Shown: positions 40,573 through 45,512 of the stretch, one piece after another
How the letters are laid out: each line of letters starts with the position of its first letter
How positions within the stretch are numbered: the stretch's first letter is position 1
Source of the DNA: Abiotrophia sp938010525
GTDB lineage: Bacteria > Bacillota > Bacilli > Lactobacillales > Aerococcaceae
Direction of reading: 5' to 3'
Assembly (NCBI RefSeq): GCF_938010525.1
Contig: NZ_CALLVK010000019.1
Coordinates: 1 to 45,512, forward strand
DNA: 45,512 nt
Notes under the pieces: generated by a model
Seen by the model: only the letters and a program-made list of their open reading frames with translations
What the model was told of the DNA's origin: nothing
Database searches by the model: none
Program-made: the position numbers and the translations under genes

Positions 40573-41244
40573 ATGAACTTTAAAGACTATACAAGCAAAG
40601 ACTGGATTCGCTTAGTAATTGGACTCTTGATTCTAGTCCTAATCTGGTATTTCCGTCCTGGTGGCCTAGATAGCCCTAAGGACAAGAATCACAGCCCTGA
40701 GTCTAGCCAAGGATCGCAAAATTCTGGCTCTACTAGTGAGAAGCTTGATATCAAGGCTTTTACTGGGACCAACTATCAAGTCCTGCCAAAAGGCCAGAAA
40801 ATTCCGGTTAACTTTGTCCGCATTGTAGATGGGGATACAGTTGTCCTCTCCTTAAACGGACATGAATTTCGGACCCGTTATCTGATGATTGATACGCCAG
40901 AATCGGTTAAGGAAGGTCTCAAGCCACAGCCATTTGGTAAAGATGCGGCCCATCGCAACCAAGAATTATTGACCAATGCTAAGCAGGTTACCCTTGAGTT
41001 CGACAAGGGACCCTATGCCGATGATTATGACCGGGCGCTTGCCTATGTCTATGCCGATGACAAGTTAGTATCCCTAGAATTAGTCAAGGAAGGTTTGGCC
41101 TCGGTTTCCTATGTCAATCCCCCTAACAACAGTCAAGAAAAGACTCTAAGACAGGCCCAAAAACAAGCTAAGAATGCTAAAAAGGGTATCTGGTCCATCC
41201 CCAACTACGTCAATGATAAGGGAAAATTTACTATCCAAGAATAA
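40573..41244 (+). CDS. Membrane-anchored thermonuclease (SNase) family protein
   Basis: The 223-residue protein has one N-terminal helix (residues 11-27), a Ser-rich linker and an SNase domain (about 75-215). The staphylococcal nuclease residues are all there: VRIVDGDTVVL (Ca-binding Asp), RYLMIDTPES (Arg, Asp, Thr, Glu) and YDRALAYVY (second Arg). It should be an extracytoplasmic Ca-dependent nuclease held to the membrane. AGGAGG precedes the ATG; it is 8 bases after the GNAT gene and 14 before the CapA-like gene, probably one operon. Such enzymes supply nucleotides or degrade extracellular DNA. Confidence 0.92.
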   Translation: MNFKDYTSKDWIRLVIGLLILVLIWYFRPGGLDSPKDKNHSPESSQGSQNSGSTSEKLDIKAFTGTNYQVLPKGQKIPVNFVRIVDGDTVVLSLNGHEFRTRYLMIDTPESVKEGLKPQPFGKDAAHRNQELLTNAKQVTLEFDKGPYADDYDRALAYVYADDKLVSLELVKEGLASVSYVNPPNNSQEKTLRQAQKQAKNAKKGIWSIPNYVNDKGKFTIQE

Positions 41245-41258
41245 GAGAGGAATCGCCT

Positions 41259-42437
41259 ATGCAGCTAAGAAATAAGCAAGCCCAACAAGTATTCAAATTC
41301 AAGTTGAAGCGCAAACTTCTTTTAGTCATGAGTCTATTGACTTTATGGACGCCCCTGTCATTGGTTCAGGCTCAAATGACCATTGATAAAAATGAGTCAG
41401 CCATGCAGTCCGTAGGCCAAAGCAGTGAGTCGAGCCAAGAGGGATCAACAGTCCGCGTGCGTGCTATTGGCGATATTCTCTTGCATGACTTTGTCTATGA
41501 ACGGGCACGAACTGCCAATGGCTATAATTTTGATAGCATGTTAGCGCCAGTCAAGTCCTATTTAGAAAATGCCGACATTACCGTTGCTAATATGGAAACC
41601 ATTGTAGCAGGGGAGTCTGTTGGCTTAGGTACCTATCCCTTCTTCAATGCACCGTCACAGATTGTTGACAGCCTTAAAAATGTTGGGGTAGATATCGTCA
41701 ACAATGTGTCCAACCATACCATGGATATGGGGGCACAAGGGGTATTAGCTTCCATTAAGGCCCTCAAACAACGAGACATGATGTATGTGGGTTCTTATGA
41801 GAGCTGGGAGGACTATAATACGCCTCGCATCATTGAAAGAAACGGCATTAAGGTTGGTTTTTTGGCTTATGCATATGGCCTTAATGGTTTGGAACGTCCT
41901 CAGAATCAGCAGTATCTAGCAACACTGATCGACAAGCAGCTCATACCACTTGAAATCAAGGACTTGAATAGTAAGGTCGATGTTTCAGTAGTCATTATTC
42001 AAAATGGTGAAGAGTATGAGACCATGCCGACGGCAGACCAAATAGCTACTCATCAAATGGCTCGTGATGCTGGTGCCAACTTCGTTTTAGGTGGTCATCC
42101 ACACGTTTTAGAGCCTTTTATCTACTATAATGAATCTCAAGCGGGACTCTTCTCACATGGTAACTTCCTGACGGGTCAATACGAGACAGCAACCAAGGTT
42201 GGGGGGATCACAGAATTTACCTACCGTAAGCTAAATGATGGTAAGGTTGTTCTGGATAGCATGCGTTTTATGCCAACTTATAATATTGGCCTACCAGAGT
42301 CTACTGAATACCTGGTTGTACCACTGGCTGACTGGCAGAAATACAATATTGCAAATGGACAAGCCCTTATGGACGAAATCCGTCAACGTATGACGCGCTT
42401 TACTAACAAGGTTCAAGTCGTTGACTACCTGGATTAA
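41259..42437 (+). CDS. CapA family (poly-gamma-glutamate/metallophosphatase-like) exported protein
   Basis: The 392-residue protein has a basic N-terminus and hydrophobic signal segment (about 19-38) and a CapA-type calcineurin-like domain: VRAIGDILLHDFVYERA, ADITVANMETIVAG, DIVNNVSNHTMDMGAQGV, VVIIQNGEEYETMPTADQIA and FVLGGHPHVLEPFI, then LFSHGNFLTGQYET. In most homologues the fourth motif reads HWGxEY; here it is QNGEEY, so a probable metal-binding His is Gln. The protein is outside the membrane. It may act in surface polymer synthesis or turnover; a weakened or altered active site is possible. It follows the nuclease gene by 14 bases. Confidence 0.85.
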   Translation: MQLRNKQAQQVFKFKLKRKLLLVMSLLTLWTPLSLVQAQMTIDKNESAMQSVGQSSESSQEGSTVRVRAIGDILLHDFVYERARTANGYNFDSMLAPVKSYLENADITVANMETIVAGESVGLGTYPFFNAPSQIVDSLKNVGVDIVNNVSNHTMDMGAQGVLASIKALKQRDMMYVGSYESWEDYNTPRIIERNGIKVGFLAYAYGLNGLERPQNQQYLATLIDKQLIPLEIKDLNSKVDVSVVIIQNGEEYETMPTADQIATHQMARDAGANFVLGGHPHVLEPFIYYNESQAGLFSHGNFLTGQYETATKVGGITEFTYRKLNDGKVVLDSMRFMPTYNIGLPESTEYLVVPLADWQKYNIANGQALMDEIRQRMTRFTNKVQVVDYLD

Positions 42438-42454
42438 TCATACATATTTTATAT

Positions 42455-42490
42455 AAAAGAAAAGCCTGATGGGATGGGCTTTTCTTTTTT
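42455..42490 (+). terminator. Intrinsic terminator after the CapA-like gene
   Basis: A 12-bp stem (AAAAGAAAAGCC with GGCTTTTCTTTT) around a 10-base loop, followed by further Ts. Confidence 0.88.
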
Positions 42491-42507
42491 TATGTCGATT
42501 TTTCGGA

Positions 42508-42513
42508 TATAAT
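42508..42513 (+). promoter_or_regulatory. -10 box for the LPDTG surface protein gene
   Basis: TATAAT lies 38 bases before the ATG, just after the terminator; no good -35 is seen. Confidence 0.4.
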
Positions 42514-42551
42514 TAGCCTATTTTGGGTATATATATATGGAGGGGAGCAGT

Positions 42552-44261
42552 ATGAAAGTAAAATTTAAGGGCATCTTGACAACTGGCTCCATACTAGTTG
42601 TCATGGTGGCTAGTCAGGTGGGGGCACAATCAGCCTATGTTTTATCTCAGTCTGTTAATAAGATACCAGTTGAGGCCTCAACTTGTGTCAGCCTTATTCG
42701 ACAAATGACCCAAGCAGATGCAAACGACACTAGCAGTTCCCAGGACTTAGCAAGTCAGATGCGGGATCAAGAAGCTAGCTTAGCCAGCCTAGAAGATCAA
42801 GCCAAGCAAGTACAAGCTGAGCTAGCTAGCTTAGACGATAAAATCAAAACCCTACACGACCAGTTAGATCAAGTCTTAGATAGTGCCTATCAAGATTTAG
42901 TAAAAGAAAATCCTGAATTAGCTCAAGCTAGTGAAGACCAGCAGGCAGCCACTTTAGCCAATCAACCTCAAGTGGCCAGTTTGCAAGATGCTTTATCGAG
43001 TGCGCAAGCTGAAAAACAAGAAAATCAGACCAAGTTAGACCAAATCAAGTCAGATATAGCCAATTTGGATTATGAGCATGACCATAAAGAAGACCAATTA
43101 GAGCAATCCAAATCCAATAAGACGGCACTTAATGCCTGCTTGCTTTATCCTTACTCTAGTCACTATCTTAGTGCCGAGAGCCTAGCGCTCAATCCTGCTA
43201 GTGAGACCTTGGCTGACTATTTGGTACAGGTCAATCAAGTGCTCAAGCAGATTGTTCCCTTAGCCTATCAAAAGCTTAAGTACCAAGAGATTGAGACACT
43301 ATTTTCACCTGAAACTAGCAATCTTGATGAGGTTAACAAGCTATTGGAGGGCAAACAGGACTTGCGACTTTCACCAGAAGGAGAGACCTATTATCAGTAT
43401 GCGCAGGAACTATCGTTATTTGACGTAGAAATTTTGGCTAATCTAGCCCTGCGTCACTACTACCAATCAGGTGATAAGGCGACTTTGCAAGCAAAGTTCG
43501 ATCAAGTCTACCAACTCAAAATCGGCCAATATCGTTATCTGACATCCATTAACAAAGAGGTTTTTCAAGCCCTTAAACAAGGTTTAGCCGACTATCTTAA
43601 CGCCCACCACTATGGTGCTGAAGCCCAAGGAAAATTGCAAGCCTTGGTGGAGCATTATCAATTACATTTAGTGAATTATAATGAGACCAGTCAAAAGTGG
43701 CAGCTAGTTGAAGATGAGGAGGAAAGCTTCCTGACTATACCAGATTTGATGTCAGAAAATCCTGAGACTAACAGTTCAAATAGTGAGTTGGATGATAGCA
43801 ACTATCATAATTCTACTAGAGAATGGACACCGTCCGACCATGATAGGCAGACAAGAGACCCTAGCAGTCAAGGGCATCAAGAAACTTCAAGCTCAAGTCA
43901 AAAGCAGTCAGAGTCTAGCTCGGAATCGTCAGGAGATAATAATCCCGAGACACTAAAGCGACTTAAGGAGCGACTCAATAAACGGCAGGCTAAGAATTCC
44001 AATCATCAGAGCAAATCCAAGCATCAAACCCCGTCCGGCCAATCTAAAAAGCAAGCTAAAGCAAAAGCCAATTCAAATCAAGCCAATGAGAGTAGTCAAG
44101 ACAAGGGCAAGGGCAGTGTCAAGTTGCCTGATACAGGCGAGCAAGCCTTTTACATGACATTAGCCTTGGCACTTTGTGGCTTAGCAGCTGTCATTGTAGC
44201 TATCTATCTCTACCGGCGTTATCGCGAACGCAAGAAACTCAAAGACATTCATTTTGACTAA
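42552..44261 (+). CDS. LPXTG-type cell-wall-anchored surface protein with coiled-coil region
   Basis: The 569-residue protein has a signal peptide (residues 1-26), a long coiled-coil-like region rich in Gln, Glu, Ala, Leu and Asp (about 55-190), a globular middle with many Tyr and Leu (about 200-395), a Ser/Asn/Lys/Gln-rich linker (about 400-520), and a sortase signal: LPDTG (525-529), hydrophobic helix and RRYRERKK tail. Cys45 and Cys196 bracket the coiled-coil stretch. I do not recognise the middle domain. It is likely linked to peptidoglycan by sortase A. The start at 42552 is chosen because GGAGGGGAG sits just upstream; the ATG at 42537 would precede it. The role is unknown; adhesion or envelope function is a guess. 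Confidence 0.85.
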   Translation: MKVKFKGILTTGSILVVMVASQVGAQSAYVLSQSVNKIPVEASTCVSLIRQMTQADANDTSSSQDLASQMRDQEASLASLEDQAKQVQAELASLDDKIKTLHDQLDQVLDSAYQDLVKENPELAQASEDQQAATLANQPQVASLQDALSSAQAEKQENQTKLDQIKSDIANLDYEHDHKEDQLEQSKSNKTALNACLLYPYSSHYLSAESLALNPASETLADYLVQVNQVLKQIVPLAYQKLKYQEIETLFSPETSNLDEVNKLLEGKQDLRLSPEGETYYQYAQELSLFDVEILANLALRHYYQSGDKATLQAKFDQVYQLKIGQYRYLTSINKEVFQALKQGLADYLNAHHYGAEAQGKLQALVEHYQLHLVNYNETSQKWQLVEDEEESFLTIPDLMSENPETNSSNSELDDSNYHNSTREWTPSDHDRQTRDPSSQGHQETSSSSQKQSESSSESSGDNNPETLKRLKERLNKRQAKNSNHQSKSKHQTPSGQSKKQAKAKANSNQANESSQDKGKGSVKLPDTGEQAFYMTLALALCGLAAVIVAIYLYRRYRERKKLKDIHFD

Positions 44262-44271
44262 GCAAAGCATT

Positions 44272-44299
44272 TTGTGATGGGCAGGAAAAATCGTATAAT
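44272..44299 (+). promoter_or_regulatory. Promoter of the thioredoxin-like gene
   Basis: TTGTGA, 16 bases, TATAAT, 33 bases before the ATG. Confidence 0.6.
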
Positions 44300-44331
44300 A
44301 AAAGGGTAAAATGCAAAGGAGTGATTAATTC

Positions 44332-44688
44332 ATGAATGAAGTAGCAAACTACCTAGAACAAGTCAAAGTATTCCAAGCTGTCAGCCCTGAAGAAGCCAAG
44401 GCATTGATGGACGCCAAAGATGGTGGCATCCTCTTTATTGGCCGTGAAAGCTGCCCATACTGCCGTCGTTTTGTGGCTAAACTTAGTCCATTAGCACAAG
44501 AAGCTGGCTTAAAAGTGGCTTATCTGCACTCGCAAAATCCAGAAACTTTGAGCCAGGTGCAACAATTACGCGATCAATGGCAAGTTCCAACTGTGCCAGG
44601 TTTCCTCTTTTCGGACAAAGAAGGGGTTCATGTTAAGTGTGACAGCTCCCTAAGTCCAGAGGAGATTCTAGCCTTTGTTAAGCGCTAG
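44332..44688 (+). CDS. Thioredoxin-fold protein (CPYC motif)
   Basis: The 118-residue cytoplasmic protein has an N-terminal helix (YLEQVKVFQAVSPEEAKAL), then GGILFIGRESCPYCRRFVAK with a glutaredoxin-like CPYC, and WQVPTVPGFLFSDKEG with the cis-Pro loop. Layout resembles the PedC/BrcD-type thioredoxin-like proteins of lactic acid bacteria, some of which help form disulfides in bacteriocins. No bacteriocin gene is seen here. It has its own promoter and AAAGGAGTG ribosome site. The next gene, PhnA-like, has a separate promoter. Confidence 0.85.
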   Translation: MNEVANYLEQVKVFQAVSPEEAKALMDAKDGGILFIGRESCPYCRRFVAKLSPLAQEAGLKVAYLHSQNPETLSQVQQLRDQWQVPTVPGFLFSDKEGVHVKCDSSLSPEEILAFVKR

Positions 44689-44702
44689 TTACTAAAATAT
44701 TC

Positions 44703-44732
44703 TTGATTCCTCTTAGCTGATTCTGCTATACT
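44703..44732 (+). promoter_or_regulatory. Promoter of the phnA-like gene
   Basis: TTGATT, 18 bases, extended -10 TGCTATACT, 27 bases before the ATG. Confidence 0.7.
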
Positions 44733-44758
44733 GAGACTAAGCAAAAAGGAGGAAGAAG

Positions 44759-45100
44759 ATGTCTAAATTACCAAATTGCCCGCAATGTGATTCTGAATAT
44801 ACCTACGAAGATGGCCAGCTCTTTGTCTGCCCAATGTGTGCCCATGAATGGACCCAGGAAGACGAAGTTGCTCGTGCTGAAGCCGGGATTATTCGCGATG
44901 CCAACGGCAATCAACTTGAGAATGGTGACAGTGTCACGGTCATTAAGGATCTTAAGTTGAATGCGACGACAACGATTAAACAAGGGACCAAGGCTAAAAA
45001 CATCCGTTTAATTGATGAGCCAGTTGATGGTCACGACATTGCATGTAAAATTGATGGCATTGGTAGCCTTTATCTCAAATCAATTTACGTCAAGAAATAA
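44759..45100 (+). CDS. PhnA/YjdM family zinc-ribbon protein
   Basis: The 113-residue protein starts LPNCPQCDSEYTYEDGQLFV with C-P-M-C following (a zinc ribbon CxxC...CxxC), then a small SH3-like beta barrel with NGDSVTVIKDLKLNATTTIK and GIGSLYLKSIYVKK. This is the PhnA/YjdM family. Despite the historical name (alkylphosphonate operon), no phosphonate genes are nearby and the function is not known. AAAAGGAGG lies before the ATG. Length is that of the family. Confidence 0.9.
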   Translation: MSKLPNCPQCDSEYTYEDGQLFVCPMCAHEWTQEDEVARAEAGIIRDANGNQLENGDSVTVIKDLKLNATTTIKQGTKAKNIRLIDEPVDGHDIACKIDGIGSLYLKSIYVKK

Positions 45101-45113
45101 CCAGTGTCTTAGG

Positions 45114-45143
45114 ACCCGTTCTTACGTCAAGAACGGGTTTTTT
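45114..45143 (+). terminator. Intrinsic terminator after the phnA-like gene
   Basis: ACCCGTTCTT pairs with AAGAACGGGT around ACGTC, then six Ts. Confidence 0.93.
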
Positions 45144-45235
45144 GCCGATTAATTCAGCCCTTGGACTGATAAGGACAGACTGATTTTAGGTTACAATAGA
45201 AAGTGTTTAAAAAATCTTGAAGGGGAGGGGAGACC

Positions 45236-45512
45236 ATGCAGCAGACCATGCGACACTCATTGAAGCAATTGTTCTTGCTTTTATTTCGTCATTTGTTAAG
45301 TTTTGTGACGATTGCAGCCCTCCTCCAAGTAGCCATTACCTATGTGGGGGGCTATCTTCTCAAACTGATTTTTCGCTTAGCTCTCGTTCTGGGCAACCAG
45401 ACCCATTTAGACATTAATAATTTTTCTTATCTATTGAGGCAACCCGACAGTCTATTAGCATTTCTCTTATTTGCCCTCTGTTTTGCGGCACTTTTCTTTA
45501 TCGAGTTATCGG
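45236..45512 (+). CDS. N-terminal part of a membrane-domain glycerophosphodiester phosphodiesterase, 3' truncated
   Basis: From the ATG at 45236 (after AGGGGAGGGGAG) the frame stays open to the window end, 92 codons. The sequence MQQTMRHSLKQLFLLLFRHL with two hydrophobic stretches (about residues 18-45 and 72-91) and HLDINNFSYLLRQPDSLLAF in between resembles the N-terminal membrane region (GPDPase_memb type) of glycerophosphoryl diester phosphodiesterases of streptococci and relatives. The catalytic domain is outside the window, so the call rests on this N-terminal pattern. Another frame starting at 45217 runs through the same bases but encodes no family-like protein. Confidence 0.65.
   Translation, partial: MQQTMRHSLKQLFLLLFRHLLSFVTIAALLQVAITYVGGYLLKLIFRLALVLGNQTHLDINNFSYLLRQPDSLLAFLLFALCFAALFFIELS

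Noticed and set aside
45217..45417. 66-residue frame at the right end
   Set aside because: It starts before the ribosome site of the overlapping membrane protein at 45236 and shows no domain-like pattern.
1..45512. Mobile elements, CRISPR arrays, tRNA or rRNA genes
   Set aside because: No transposase, integrase of element type, terminal repeats, spaced direct-repeat arrays or cloverleaf-like sequences were recognised; XerC is the housekeeping recombinase.

Overview
The window looks like ordinary chromosome of a low-to-medium GC Gram-positive coccus-type Firmicute, most likely a member of the Lactobacillales (an Aerococcaceae-like relative is my best guess, but no rRNA is present to confirm it). 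Pointers are the strong AAGGAGG ribosome binding sites, TTGACA/TATAAT promoters, an LPDTG sortase signal, fermentative pflB/pflA, a DHH-type pyrophosphatase, parE-parC next to plsY, and RqcH. No rRNA, tRNA, CRISPR array, phage or transposase was seen. Both end genes are cut by the window edge.

Layout. 1-540: 3' part of gpmA. 640-1737: lrgA-lrgB. 1886-3345: a TetR regulator and a membrane-anchored ferredoxin-reductase-like protein sharing a matched pair of operators. 3433-4080: hemolysin III family protein on the minus strand. 4211-8899: a tight operon yozE-deoD-ctpA-lepB-rbgA-rnhB. 9027-12187: an accessory block (BlaI-like repressor, BlaR1-like M56 peptidase with a PepSY-like and acidic tail, DUF4956 membrane protein, small winged-helix-like protein) that interrupts the usual rnhB-dprA neighbourhood. 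12342-21227: dprA, topA, xerC, hslV, hslU, an aldose-1-epimerase-like gene and recQ. 21270-26652: plsY divergent from parE-parC. 27071-30162: pflB and pflA behind a long regulatory region. 30370-33773: ppaC, a TlpA/ResA-like thioredoxin and rqcH. 33792-37641: an operon for a TrpXYZ-type ABC importer and an S66 peptidase. 37713-38056: orphan nrdH behind two NrdR-like boxes. 38101-39930: AraC regulator divergent from an orphan mannose-family PTS IIB. 40001-45100: GNAT, membrane-anchored thermonuclease, CapA-like protein, LPDTG surface protein, thioredoxin-like and PhnA-like proteins. 45236-end: start of a membrane-domain glycerophosphodiester phosphodiesterase.

The most striking item is the 345-base leader of the trpXYZ operon. 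It encodes a 17-residue peptide with two Trp codons (MFQSQTQATKYWQFWHR), followed by a chain of mutually exclusive RNA pairings built from three copies of GCATAG and two of CTATG(C), ending in a perfect intrinsic terminator just before trpX. That is the architecture of ribosome-mediated transcription attenuation, a mechanism best known from Proteobacteria; Firmicute trp genes usually use T-boxes or TRAP, and I see no T-box here. The relay is self-consistent by eye but needs folding and comparative checks.

Other points: the TetR/reductase pair is probably an inducible unit with two identical-geometry operators; nrdH and the PTS IIB are single components separated from their usual partners but keep elaborate control regions; the CapA-like protein lacks the usual His-Trp-Gly metal-site motif; the LPDTG protein has two cysteines bracketing a predicted coiled-coil region.
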